Of a DNA stretch of 64,000 nucleotides, positions 1-9,460 are shown piece by piece. A model generated the notes under the pieces. That model was given only the letters and a program-made list of their open reading frames with translations. It did not search any database and had not been told where the DNA came from. The stretch covers positions 2,918,001 through 2,982,000 of the forward strand of contig NZ_CP059139.1 of assembly GCF_014109765.1 (NCBI RefSeq). The letters run 5' to 3'. The translations under genes and the position numbers were made by a program. Every line of letters begins with the position of its first letter. Positions within the stretch are counted from its first letter, which is position 1. The stretch comes from Pseudomonas berkeleyensis. GTDB lineage: Bacteria; Pseudomonadota; Gammaproteobacteria; Pseudomonadales; Pseudomonadaceae.

Positions 1-73
1 ATTGCTGAACGTAGTCGAGACGTTTCGAGGGCGACAGATTGCGGAAATTGGGCAGGCGGGAGTCGATAGACAT
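1..73 (-). CDS. mvaA: Hydroxymethylglutaryl-CoA reductase, class II, N-terminal fragment
   Basis: Only the first 24 codons lie in the window; the gene runs off its left edge. The reverse strand reads MSIDSRLPNFRNLSPSKRLD and continues in frame to base 1. This closely resembles, from memory, the N-terminus of the Pseudomonas mevalonii biodegradative HMG-CoA reductase ([20 protein letters not shown]). In that family the enzyme oxidises mevalonate with NAD and CoA to HMG-CoA, allowing growth on mevalonate, and is usually followed by HMG-CoA lyase. The gene diverges from the MocR-type regulator at 191, so the roughly 117-bp intergenic region probably carries both promoters. The assignment rests on a short stretch, but the match is dense. 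Confidence 0.8.
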   Translation of the reverse strand, partial: MSIDSRLPNFRNLSPSKRLDYVQQ

Positions 74-190
74 GGGGGGCTCTCTTGGAGTCGTTTGTTC
101 TTGGTTGGGGGAACACTATCCTCACTGTATCCATGAAAGAAGGTACAGTTTGCTCAGACACTTACTTCATGTACCCACGACCTTTTCGCC

Positions 191-1576
191 ATGCCCAAAC
201 AAACCCTTGCGCAAAAAGTTGCTGACGCAATTGCCAGGCAGATCGCCGAAGGCGCCCTGCTGGAAGGCAACAAACTGCCATCGCTGCGCGAGTACATGCG
301 CCTGCATGGGTACTCCAAGAACACCGTGATCACTGCCTACGAACACCTGGCATCACAGGGACTGGTAGAGGCTCGGCACGGCAAGGGCTTCTTCGTCTGC
401 AAGAACCTGAAAGTCCGCACGGAGGATGACGATTCACAGCCTTACACCCGAGCGCTGGATACCATCTGGATGATGCGTCAGCAGTTCGTGCGCGACCCTG
501 GCCACTCGCACCTGGGCGAGGGATTTCCACCGATTGAATGGCTGATGGATATGCGCCTGGACAAATTCCATCGGCAAGTGGTGCGCGGCGGGGTTTCAAC
601 CCTGTTTCGCTACGGAACACGACTGGGCAACCCCGACCTGCGCCAGCGCCTGGTACAGAAACTGGCGGACTACCAGATTGCCGTTTCGCAACGGCAACTG
701 GTGACCACCCTGGGCGCCAACCACGGCATGGATCTGATCATCCGTCGCTACGTGATGCCTGGCGACACGGTTCTGGTTGAGGATCCGGGCTACTACCCAT
801 TGTTCGGAAAGCTGCAACTGCAAGGGGCACGCATGCTCGGCATTCCACGGGAAGCCGATGGCCCGGATCTGGATGCGCTGGAACACGCTCTGAAAAAACA
901 CAGGCCCAAGCTGTTCTTCCTTCAATCCGTGGGCCATAACCCGACCGGCTCCGACCTCTCACCAGCCAAGGCGCACCATCTGCTGCAGATAGCAGAAGCG
1001 CATGATCTTCTGCTGGTGGAAAACGACGCCATGGCCGACTTCAAACCCAGTTCTGCGATAAAACTGACGGCTCTGGATCAGTCCGAACGCACCCTTTATC
1101 TGGGCAGCTTTTCCAAATCGATTTCCGCCGCCTTGCGTGTCGGCTTCATCGCCGGCAGCAAGAAACGCATCGAGGAACTGGCCGATCTGAAGATGCTGCT
1201 GCACAACAGTGGCGCCGAGTACAGTGAACGTACCATCGACGTGATCCTCGCCGAAGGGCACTTCCTGCGCCACCTGTCGCGCCTTCAGGAGCGCTTGCGG
1301 GCCGCCACCAAGCGCGGCCTGGAAGTGCTCGATGGACTGGGCGCAGAGGTGTTCTGCCGGCCCGAACAGAGCCTCTATCTGTGGGCCCGCTTTCCTGGCG
1401 CCGACGACGCCAACATCCTTACCCGCCAGTGCCTGAGCCAGGGCGTGATGCTTGCTCCGGGCTCGATTTTCGCGGTCGACCGACAGATGCCCGTGGCCTG
1501 GACGCGGCTCAATGTCGCCTACCTGGATGACCCGGCCTTTCGCCGCAGCCTGACGCACCTGGGGCTTGCGCGATAA
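191..1576 (+). CDS. MocR/PdxR-type transcriptional regulator (GntR HTH fused to aminotransferase fold)
   Basis: Predicted cytoplasmic DNA-binding regulator of 461 residues, the usual MocR length. Residues 1-70 form a GntR-type winged helix (LPSLREYMRLHGYSKNTV, then the GLVEARHGKGFFV wing). From about residue 105 a fold-type I aminotransferase domain follows. Its PLP-site residues are present: the N250-P251 pair in HNPTG, the acidic D279 and the Schiff-base lysine K309 in GSFSKS. MocR proteins use this domain to sense an amine, amino acid or PLP and rarely catalyse. The gene diverges from the mvaA-like gene, so control of mevalonate catabolism is plausible but inferred. No clear Shine-Dalgarno precedes the ATG. 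The half-sites GGTACA (142-147) and TGTACC (170-175) form an inverted pair upstream. Confidence 0.85.
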   Translation: MPKQTLAQKVADAIARQIAEGALLEGNKLPSLREYMRLHGYSKNTVITAYEHLASQGLVEARHGKGFFVCKNLKVRTEDDDSQPYTRALDTIWMMRQQFVRDPGHSHLGEGFPPIEWLMDMRLDKFHRQVVRGGVSTLFRYGTRLGNPDLRQRLVQKLADYQIAVSQRQLVTTLGANHGMDLIIRRYVMPGDTVLVEDPGYYPLFGKLQLQGARMLGIPREADGPDLDALEHALKKHRPKLFFLQSVGHNPTGSDLSPAKAHHLLQIAEAHDLLLVENDAMADFKPSSAIKLTALDQSERTLYLGSFSKSISAALRVGFIAGSKKRIEELADLKMLLHNSGAEYSERTIDVILAEGHFLRHLSRLQERLRAATKRGLEVLDGLGAEVFCRPEQSLYLWARFPGADDANILTRQCLSQGVMLAPGSIFAVDRQMPVAWTRLNVAYLDDPAFRRSLTHLGLAR

Positions 1577-1664
1577 GAACCACAGCCGCTATAGCCCGTG
1601 CACTGAACGGGCGGAGGCTTTCTGGTAGACTCGGCAACTTTTCAGGCTTCACTCGCAGACCCCC

Positions 1665-2777
1665 ATGCAAGCACCTAGCACCCAACGCGTGATCGTCGGC
1701 ATGTCCGGCGGCGTCGATTCATCCGTTTCCGCCCTGCTGTTGATCGAACAGGGTTATCAGGTCGAAGGCCTGTTCATGAAGAACTGGGACGAAGACGACG
1801 GCACCGAATACTGCACCGCCATGGATGACCTGGCCGACGCCCAGGCCGTATGCGACCGCATCGGCATCAAACTGCACACCGCCAACTTCGCCGCGGAGTA
1901 CTGGGACAACGTGTTCGAGCACTTTCTGGCCGAATACAAGGCCGGACGCACGCCGAACCCGGACATCCTGTGCAACCGTGAGATCAAGTTCAAAGCCTTC
2001 CTCGACTACGCCCTGTCGCTCGGCGCCGACCTGATCGCCACCGGCCACTACGTGCGCCGCCGCGACATCGATGGCCGCACCGAACTGCTCAAGGGCCTGG
2101 ATCCGAACAAGGATCAGAGCTACTTCCTGCACGCCGTGGGCGGTGAACAGATCGCCAAGACCCTGTTCCCGGTCGGTGAGCTGGAAAAGCCGCAGGTGCG
2201 CGCCATCGCCGAGAAATACGAACTGGTCACGGCGAAGAAGAAGGACTCCACCGGCATCTGCTTCATTGGCGAACGTCGCTTCAGCGACTTCCTCAAGCAG
2301 TACCTGCCGGCGCAGCCAGGCGATATCGAGACCACCGACGGGCAGGTCATCGGCCGTCACCATGGTCTGATGTACCACACCATCGGCCAGCGCCAGGGCC
2401 TCGGCATCGGCGGCTTAAAGGATGCCAGCGATGATCCCTGGTACGTGCTGCGCAAGGATCTGACGCGCAACGTGCTGATCGTCGGTCAAGGCAACGAACA
2501 CCCATGGCTGTTCTCCCGCGCCCTGCTCGCCTCGGAAATCTACTGGGTCAACCCGGTGGATCTGAGCAGCCCACGCCGCCTGACGGCCAAGGTGCGCTAT
2601 CGCCAAAGCGACCAGAGCTGCACCCTGGAAAAGACCGAGAACGGCTATCGCGCCGTATTCGATGAACCCCAACGCGCCGTAACCCCCGGCCAGTCCGTGG
2701 TGTTCTACGACGGCGAGGTATGCTTGGGTGGCGGCGTGATCGAAACCGCCGAAGCCTGGTACGAGGACGCCCGATGA
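1665..2777 (+). CDS. mnmA: tRNA-specific 2-thiouridylase MnmA
   Basis: Cytoplasmic enzyme that inserts sulfur at C2 of wobble U34 in tRNA-Lys, -Glu and -Gln, completing the mnm5s2U pathway with IscS/Tus relay proteins. The 370-residue product has the PP-loop ATP motif SGGVDSS at residues 14-20, the catalytic nucleophile C103 in LCNREIKF and the persulfide cysteine C199 in [10 protein letters not shown]. Length matches E. coli MnmA. Its stop overlaps the hflD start by 4 bp (ATGA at 2774), indicating translational coupling, the same arrangement as in enterobacteria and P. aeruginosa. This is a secure assignment. Confidence 0.97.
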   Translation: MQAPSTQRVIVGMSGGVDSSVSALLLIEQGYQVEGLFMKNWDEDDGTEYCTAMDDLADAQAVCDRIGIKLHTANFAAEYWDNVFEHFLAEYKAGRTPNPDILCNREIKFKAFLDYALSLGADLIATGHYVRRRDIDGRTELLKGLDPNKDQSYFLHAVGGEQIAKTLFPVGELEKPQVRAIAEKYELVTAKKKDSTGICFIGERRFSDFLKQYLPAQPGDIETTDGQVIGRHHGLMYHTIGQRQGLGIGGLKDASDDPWYVLRKDLTRNVLIVGQGNEHPWLFSRALLASEIYWVNPVDLSSPRRLTAKVRYRQSDQSCTLEKTENGYRAVFDEPQRAVTPGQSVVFYDGEVCLGGGVIETAEAWYEDAR

Positions 2778-3394
2778 GCCCGCTTCAGGAACAACTGGTC
2801 GCGCTCGGCGCCGTATTCGAAGCTGCAGTACTGGCCGACAAGATCGCCCGTACCGGCCTGGTCAGCGAAGCCTCGATGAGCTGCATGCTCGGCAGCCTGC
2901 TGGTACGCGACCCGAAGAGCACACTGGATGTCTACGGCGGTGACGACCTCAACCTGCGCGATGGCTACCGCGCACTGATCAGCTCGCTGGAGCGCAATCC
3001 GTCGGCCTTGCAGCGCGAACCTCTGCGCTACTCCCTGGCGATGATCGGCCTGGAGCGCCAACTGGACAAGCGCGGCGACATGCTCGAGACCATGGGCAAT
3101 CGCCTGGATCAGATCCAGCAACAGGTCGAGCACTTCGGCCTGGTGCACGACAACGTCATCGCCGCCTGTGGCGGCCTGTACCAGGACACCATCAGCACCT
3201 TCCGCCAGCGCATTCAGGTACAAGGCGACATGCGCTTCCTGCAGCAGCCCAGCAACGCCGCAAAAATTCGCGCACTCCTGCTGGCCGGCATTCGCTCGGC
3301 ACGCCTGTGGCGGCAACTGGGTGGCCATCGCTGGCAACTGGTATTCAGTCGCGGCAAGCTGCTCAAAGAACTCTACGAACTGACGCGCGCCTGA
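2774..3394 (+). CDS. hflD: High frequency lysogenization protein HflD homolog
   Basis: All-helical peripheral membrane protein of 206 residues starting [20 protein letters not shown]. The start at 2774 gives the family length and a 4-bp overlap with mnmA. In E. coli HflD binds lambda CII at the inner membrane; its housekeeping role is unclear, though it is always linked to mnmA and purB. Here too it lies between them, with the DMT exporter gene inserted before purB. No signal peptide or clear transmembrane helix is visible. Identification relies on context, length and the conserved N-terminus. Confidence 0.93.
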   Translation: MSPLQEQLVALGAVFEAAVLADKIARTGLVSEASMSCMLGSLLVRDPKSTLDVYGGDDLNLRDGYRALISSLERNPSALQREPLRYSLAMIGLERQLDKRGDMLETMGNRLDQIQQQVEHFGLVHDNVIAACGGLYQDTISTFRQRIQVQGDMRFLQQPSNAAKIRALLLAGIRSARLWRQLGGHRWQLVFSRGKLLKELYELTRA

Positions 3395-3396
3395 CC

Positions 3397-4260
3397 ATGA
3401 GCGCCCCCAGCCGCAGCGTCAAACCGCTGCAGGGCGCTCTCCTGCTGGCCATATCCGCTTTGTTGTTTGCCTTCACCGGAGTTGGCATCCGCGAGATATC
3501 CGCCAGCGTCAATAACGAGTCGGTGGTGTTTTTCCGCAACCTGGTCGGCGTACTGTTCTTCCTGCCTCTTCTGCTGGTGCGCGGCATACGCCCACTGCGC
3601 ACCACACGCCTCAAATCCCATCTCTGGCGCACCACCTACGGCCTGGCGGCGATGTACTGTTTTTTCTACGCCATCGCCCATCTGCCATTGGCAGACGCCA
3701 TGCTGTTCACCTATTCGGCGCCGATCTTTACCCCATTGATCGCCCACTTCTGGCTCAAGGAACCGCTGACACGCCGCATGCTGATCACCAGCCTGATCGG
3801 CCTGTGTGGCGTGTTAATGGTGGCCAAGCCCAGCGCTGCCCTGTTCGAAGGCGCCGCACTGATTGGCCTGGCCGCCAGCCTGCTGGCGGCATTCGCCTTC
3901 GTCTCGATCCGCGAGATGAGCGACAGCGAACCGGCCACGCGCATCGTTTTCTATTTCTCGTTGTTCAGTGCATTGTTCTCGGCCATCCCGCTGACCTGGA
4001 GCTGGCAGCCCCTGGACGCCACCCAGCTTGGCTGGTTGCTCGGCATTGGCCTGCTGGCCACCGCCAGCCAGATCATCATGTCGCGTGCCTACGGCCTGGC
4101 GCCGCCAGGCCTGATCGGCCCCATCGCCTATCTGGCGATCGTCTTCGCCGGCATCATCGCCTGGCTGCTCTGGGGCGAGACGCCAGACACGCTGTCGCTG
4201 CTCGGCGCTGCGCTGATCTTCGCCGCCAGTCTGTTATCGGTCGCCAGACGTAGCGCATAG
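3397..4260 (+). CDS. EamA/DMT-family inner-membrane transporter
   Basis: Hydrophobic protein of 287 residues with about ten predicted membrane helices in two EamA repeats. The first half includes the typical YGLAAMYCFFYAIAHLPLADA and TYSAPIFTPL segments and the second the GLIGPIAYLAIVFAGIIAWLLWGE segment. The family exports amino acids, nucleosides or small metabolites; no substrate can be read from the sequence. The ATG at 3397 starts 2 bp after the hflD stop and begins MSAPSRSVKPLQG before the first helix. It is probably cotranscribed with mnmA-hflD. Genes of this family sit at the same place in other Pseudomonas. Confidence 0.85.
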   Translation: MSAPSRSVKPLQGALLLAISALLFAFTGVGIREISASVNNESVVFFRNLVGVLFFLPLLLVRGIRPLRTTRLKSHLWRTTYGLAAMYCFFYAIAHLPLADAMLFTYSAPIFTPLIAHFWLKEPLTRRMLITSLIGLCGVLMVAKPSAALFEGAALIGLAASLLAAFAFVSIREMSDSEPATRIVFYFSLFSALFSAIPLTWSWQPLDATQLGWLLGIGLLATASQIIMSRAYGLAPPGLIGPIAYLAIVFAGIIAWLLWGETPDTLSLLGAALIFAASLLSVARRSA

Positions 4261-4326
4261 ACGGCCAAGCGCTGGTTTTCATGTATGATATGCGCCCTTT
4301 TCGTCAGAGGCCGTCCCGGCAACTGA

Positions 4327-5778
<1,452 letters not shown>

Positions 5779-5797
5779 GCGCGACCAGCCTTGAGGA

Positions 5798-5826
5798 CGC
5801 CCGGCTGAGCCGGGCGTTTTTGTTTT
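5798..5826 (+). terminator. Rho-independent terminator of purB
   Basis: An 8-bp GC-rich stem (5798-5805 with 5809-5816) closes a TGA loop and is followed by TTTTTGTTTT. It sits 20 bp after the purB stop and separates purB from roxA. Confidence 0.92.
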
Positions 5827-5856
5827 AAGGTTTTTATCTAGTTCAAGGGCTTACTG

Positions 5857-7023
5857 ATGAATCCTGATACTCCGCTGCAATTGCTGGGTGGCCTCACAGC
5901 CCGTGAATTCCTGCGCGACTACTGGCAGAAGAAGCCGCTGCTAGTGCGTCAGGCGATCCCGGACTTCGAAAGCCCGATCAGCCCGGACGAGCTGGCTGGC
6001 CTGGCGCTGGAAGAAGAAGTCGAATCGCGCCTGGTGATCGAGCACGGCGAGCGCCCCTGGGAACTGCAGCGCGGCCCGTTCAACGAAGACACCTTCCAGG
6101 AACTGCCCGAGCGCGACTGGACGCTACTGGTACAAGCCGTCGACCAGTTCGTTCCGGAAGTGGCCGAACTGCTGGAAGACTTCAAGTTCCTGCCCAAGTG
6201 GCGCATCGACGACTTGATGATCAGCTTCGCTGCGCCCGGCGGCGGCGTCGGCCCGCATTTCGACAACTACGACGTATTCCTGCTGCAGGCTCACGGTCAT
6301 CGCCGCTGGCAAGTTGGCCAGATGTGCGATTCCGACAGCCCGCTGCTCCCCCACGCCGATCTGAAGATCCTGGCTCAATTCGAACCAACCGATGAATGGG
6401 TGCTGGCACCCGGCGACATGCTTTACCTGCCGCCCTGCCTCGCCCACTGTGGCACCGCTGAGGATGATTGCATGACCTATTCCGTGGGCTTCCGCGCGCC
6501 GAGCGCCGCTGAAGTACTGACCCATTTCACTGACTTCCTCGGCCAGTTCCTGCCCGACGAAGAGCGTTACAGCGATGCCGACATCCAGCCGAGCGAGGAT
6601 CCCAACCAGATCCAGCGCGACGCCCTGGAACGCCTCAAGGCCCTGCTCAACGAACACATGAGCGATGAGCGCCTGCTGATGACCTGGTTCGGCCAGTTCA
6701 TGACCGAGCCCAAGTACCCGGAACTGGTCGCCGGCATCGAAATCGAGGAAGAAGACTTCCTCGGCGCCCTGGAAAATGGCGCGATCCTCATCCGCAACCC
6801 CAGCGCGCGTATGGCCTGGTCGGAAGTGGGTGAAGACCTGGTGCTGTTCGCCAGCGGCCAGAGCCGCCTGGTTTCTGCCCGCCTACGCGAGCTGCTGAAA
6901 CTGATCTGCAGCGCCGATGCGTTACATGTGGAAAACCTCGGCGCCTGGCTGGCCGAGGACGAGGGGCGTACCCTGCTGTGGGAACTGGTCAAGCAAGGCA
7001 GCCTGGGATTTGCCGATGAGTGA
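5857..7023 (+). CDS. roxA: Ribosomal protein uL16 arginine 3-hydroxylase (cupin, RoxA/YcfD type)
   Basis: Fe(II)/2-oxoglutarate-dependent JmjC-type oxygenase that hydroxylates a conserved arginine of 50S protein L16. The product is 388 residues, similar to E. coli RoxA (373). The iron triad is visible: H134 and D136 in GPHFDNYDVF, and H197 in LPPCLAHCGTAED. The C-terminal half, after about residue 230, matches the helical dimerisation and winged-helix part of the family. It follows purB across a terminator, so it probably has its own promoter. Its last codons overlap the GNAT gene by 8 bp. Confidence 0.93.
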   Translation: MNPDTPLQLLGGLTAREFLRDYWQKKPLLVRQAIPDFESPISPDELAGLALEEEVESRLVIEHGERPWELQRGPFNEDTFQELPERDWTLLVQAVDQFVPEVAELLEDFKFLPKWRIDDLMISFAAPGGGVGPHFDNYDVFLLQAHGHRRWQVGQMCDSDSPLLPHADLKILAQFEPTDEWVLAPGDMLYLPPCLAHCGTAEDDCMTYSVGFRAPSAAEVLTHFTDFLGQFLPDEERYSDADIQPSEDPNQIQRDALERLKALLNEHMSDERLLMTWFGQFMTEPKYPELVAGIEIEEEDFLGALENGAILIRNPSARMAWSEVGEDLVLFASGQSRLVSARLRELLKLICSADALHVENLGAWLAEDEGRTLLWELVKQGSLGFADE

Positions 7024-7441
7024 GATCACTGTCCGTGTCGCGGACTGGCATAGGGACAATGCTGAGCTTCGTCGTATCCGCGACAGCGTTTTCGTCGCCG
7101 AGCAATCGGTACCGCCGGAACTGGAGTGGGACGCCGAAGATACCGACGCCGTGCATTTTCTCGCCGAAGAAGGCGACTATCCGGTAGGTACCGCGCGCCT
7201 GTTGCCCGACGGCCATATCGGCCGCGTGTCGGTGCTCAAGGACTGGCGCGGCCTGAAAGTGGGCGAGAAACTGATGCAGGCCGTGATCGCCGAAGCGGAA
7301 AAGCGCGGCCTGCATCAGCAAATGCTCACCGCCCAGGTGCACGCCACGCCGTTCTATGAAAGGCTAGGCTTCAGGATTGTCAGCGACGAGTACCTCGACG
7401 CCGGCATTCCCCATGTGGATATGGTGCGCACCAGCCAGTAG
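7016..7441 (+). CDS. GNAT-family N-acetyltransferase (ElaA/YjcF-like)
   Basis: 141-residue acetyl-CoA-dependent acetyltransferase of unknown substrate. The acetyl-CoA motif A reads GRVSVLKDWRGLKVGEKLM, followed by a motif B-like TPFYERLGFRIVSDEYLDAGIPHVDM that resembles ElaA/YjcF enzymes. The start at 7016 begins MSEITVRVADW and overlaps the roxA stop by 8 bp, so translation is probably coupled. The order roxA-GNAT-DUF7931-secretin-like gene looks like one transcription unit, since the gaps are 8 bp or less or negative. Confidence 0.88.
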   Translation: MSEITVRVADWHRDNAELRRIRDSVFVAEQSVPPELEWDAEDTDAVHFLAEEGDYPVGTARLLPDGHIGRVSVLKDWRGLKVGEKLMQAVIAEAEKRGLHQQMLTAQVHATPFYERLGFRIVSDEYLDAGIPHVDMVRTSQ

Positions 7442-7449
7442 AGGCCGTA

Positions 7450-8091
7450 ATGGACAAACAAAACGCCCCGGTCGAACCGATCGATACGCCAAAGTCCAGC
7501 GAGCTGGCGGCCATCGAATTCGAGTCGCCGGGGCGTTTTGCCGTGCACAACCCCGAACCCATCACGCCGGATGTGGCGCAATGGGAGCCAGCACCCTTCA
7601 TCCTCGGCCAGCACGAGCGCCTGGAGCGGTTCAGCCAACCCCAGCAAGCCCGCGCCCACGTCCTCGCCCTGATCCAGCAGGCGCAGCGCAACCTGTGCCT
7701 GTACAGCGATGACCTTGAGCCCTGGCTCTATCACCACAGCAGCGTGCAACAGGCCTGCACCCGATTCCTGCTGAGCAGCCCACGGGCACGCCTGCGCATC
7801 CTGCTGCGTGACCCGACCCGCGCCGTGAAGGAGGGCCATCGCCTGCTGAGCCTGTCACGCCGGTTGTCCTCCAACCTGCATATCCGCAAACTCAACCCGG
7901 ACTACACCAACGAGGAACTGGCCTACCTGATCGCCGATGACAGAGGCCTGTTCTTGCGGCCGGAGCCCGATCAGCAGGCTGGCTACGCCCTGTATGACGA
8001 TCCGGCGCGGGTGCGCCAACGCCGGGCACAGTTCGACCAGGCCTGGGACACCAGCATCACCGATCCTGATCTGCGGAGTTTTCTGCTATGA
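7450..8091 (+). CDS. Conserved hypothetical protein, DUF7931/phospholipase D-like fold
   Basis: 213-residue soluble protein with a low-complexity, Pro/Glu-rich N-terminus of about 60 residues. The core (QARAHVLALIQQAQRNLCLY, SVQQACTRFL, RARLRILLRDP) resembles the strand-helix pattern of phospholipase D-like domains, but no HxK(x)4D motif is present. It therefore looks catalytically inactive. Homologues next to a GNAT gene in Pseudomonas are often labelled acyltransferase, which the sequence does not support. It starts 8 bp after the GNAT gene and overlaps the next gene by 4 bp. Function unknown. Confidence 0.75.
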   Translation: MDKQNAPVEPIDTPKSSELAAIEFESPGRFAVHNPEPITPDVAQWEPAPFILGQHERLERFSQPQQARAHVLALIQQAQRNLCLYSDDLEPWLYHHSSVQQACTRFLLSSPRARLRILLRDPTRAVKEGHRLLSLSRRLSSNLHIRKLNPDYTNEELAYLIADDRGLFLRPEPDQQAGYALYDDPARVRQRRAQFDQAWDTSITDPDLRSFLL

Positions 8092-8897
8092 CCCTGCGCA
8101 CGCTGCTTGCCGCCCTGCTTCTCGGCCTGTGCCTGCCACTGCACGCCGCCACCGAAGTGATTCCGCTGAACTATCGCACCGCCGATGATGTGCTCGGTGT
8201 GGTGCAATCGATGCTCGGCAATGAGGGCAAGGTCAGCGCTTACGGCAACCAACTGATCGTCAATGCCTCGCCCGCCAAGATCGGCGAAGTTCGGGTACTG
8301 CTGCAACAACTCGACACCCGCCCTCGTCGCCTGCTGATCACCGTGGAAAGCGCCGACAGCAACTACCAGAACGATCGCGGCTATCGCGTCGACGGTTCCC
8401 TCAGCGCCGGCAATGCGGAGGCGCAGGTCGGCCGTGGCGAAGTCAACGGTCGCGACCAAGTGCGCATCATCCGCCGCAGTACCGACAGCCGTGGTGGCGG
8501 CACCCAGCAGGTACAGGCCACCGAAGGCTATCCGGCGCTGATTCAGGTCGGCCAGAGCGTGCCGCTGACCACCACCAGCACCGGCCCCTACGGCCAGGTC
8601 TACCAGGACACCCAATACCGCGATGTGACCCGCGGCTTCTACGTGACGGCCAGCCTTTCCGGCGAGCTGGTGCATGTTTCCATCAGCAGTCAGCGCGACC
8701 GGATGAATGACCATCACCCTGGCGTCATCGACGTGCAAAGCACCGATACGCGCGTCAGCGGTCGGCTTGGCGAATGGATCACCCTGGGCGGCGTCAGCGA
8801 GGAAACCAGCTCCAGCGGCCGAGATGTGCTGCGTCGACACACGACTCAGGGGCGCGAGGACATGTCGCTGCGCCTGAAGGTCGAAGCGCTCGACTGA
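8088..8897 (+). CDS. Periplasmic secretin N-domain (NolW-like) protein
   Basis: 269 residues with a clear signal peptide (MTLRTLLAALLLGLCLPLHA, cleavage near residue 21). Residues 22-85 (TEVIPLNYRTADDVLGVVQS, LIVNASPAKIGEVRVLLQQLD) are a short secretin N1/NolW domain, the ring-building module of type II/III secretins and PilQ. The C-terminal half (about 115-269) is beta-rich and resembles the start of a secretin domain, but there is no complete barrel, which normally needs over 200 further residues. It may be a stand-alone assembly factor or a degenerate secretin. It overlaps the preceding gene by 4 bp and ends the roxA unit. Confidence 0.78.
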   Translation: MTLRTLLAALLLGLCLPLHAATEVIPLNYRTADDVLGVVQSMLGNEGKVSAYGNQLIVNASPAKIGEVRVLLQQLDTRPRRLLITVESADSNYQNDRGYRVDGSLSAGNAEAQVGRGEVNGRDQVRIIRRSTDSRGGGTQQVQATEGYPALIQVGQSVPLTTTSTGPYGQVYQDTQYRDVTRGFYVTASLSGELVHVSISSQRDRMNDHHPGVIDVQSTDTRVSGRLGEWITLGGVSEETSSSGRDVLRRHTTQGREDMSLRLKVEALD

Positions 8898-9023
8898 GCC
8901 CTCCGACCAAAGTCGAATGGCACTACATCCTTTGCAGTATGGCCAGCCTGCAAATCCCGCGAAATGCCTGAAACGCCCGCCTCATGGGCTGTTGTGCGTG
9001 ACTGGCCAGTCGTCTACTGAATA

Positions 9024-9049
9024 TGTAGTAGTTTAAAAAAACCACTACA
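9024..9049. promoter_or_regulatory. Inverted-repeat operator upstream of aceA
   Basis: Arms 9024-9034 (TGTAGTAGTTT) and 9039-9049 (AAACCACTACA) are complementary at 10 of 11 positions around an AAAA centre. The repeat ends 6 bp before a predicted -35 box. The TGTAGT/ACTACA half-sites resemble, from memory, those reported for the RpiR-family regulator RccR, which controls glyoxylate-shunt genes in Pseudomonas. That regulator link is an inference. Confidence 0.6.
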
Positions 9050-9055
9050 AAACGT

Positions 9056-9084
9056 TTGACGAAGCATTTCCCCAGAGGCATGAT
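9056..9084 (+). promoter_or_regulatory. Predicted sigma70 promoter of aceA
   Basis: TTGACG (9056-9061), 17 bp, then CATGAT (9079-9084): 5/6 and 4/6 matches to consensus with ideal spacing. Transcription would begin near 9091, giving a leader of about 370 nt before the aceA ATG. Confidence 0.55.
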
Positions 9085-9460
9085 GGCCTCGCTCCCGCTA
9101 GCCAGGGGTCCTGAAAAGGATCTCCAGATCGCCAACGAAGCACTTCGTAGCGATCCGTGTCCCAACAGCCCACAAGGCCGTACGACGAGGTTGCGACTGG
9201 AACGAAGTTGTCCTGAGGGACGGGGAAGCGTTAAGTAACAGACAGCTCGACACGCTAGCCGCAACGCCAAGGGTTTCCACGAACCCGAAGCCTTGAGACA
9301 GCCGACGACCTGCTCGCCTACATCCCCCTCTTCGCAGTACACCCTCGCCTTTCCAGCCGTTTTCTCGCCGTCAAGTGGTAGCCGCCCGCAGCCGTTGCAT
9401 CCGTGCGCGTCTAGAGTGGGTAGTTGGTGCTCAAACAACACATTCTTTGAAGGATTGACC

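Larger units (their letters stand above)
8898..9460 (+). other. aceA upstream region with long leader, no gene seen
   Basis: This 563-bp gap holds the operator and promoter described separately and a leader of about 370 nt. A hairpin with a GAAA loop (GGGGTCCT-GAAA-AGGATCTCC, about 9104-9124) and a GGGTT/AACCC hairpin near 9270 suggest a structured 5' UTR. An AAGGA Shine-Dalgarno sits about 7 nt before the aceA start. A 60-codon frame at 9056-9238 has no recognisable features and its start lies within the -35 element, so it is not called. Confidence 0.5.

Noticed and set aside
9056..9238. 60-codon frame in the aceA leader
   Set aside because: Its start lies inside the predicted -35 box, no ribosome-binding site and no recognisable features.
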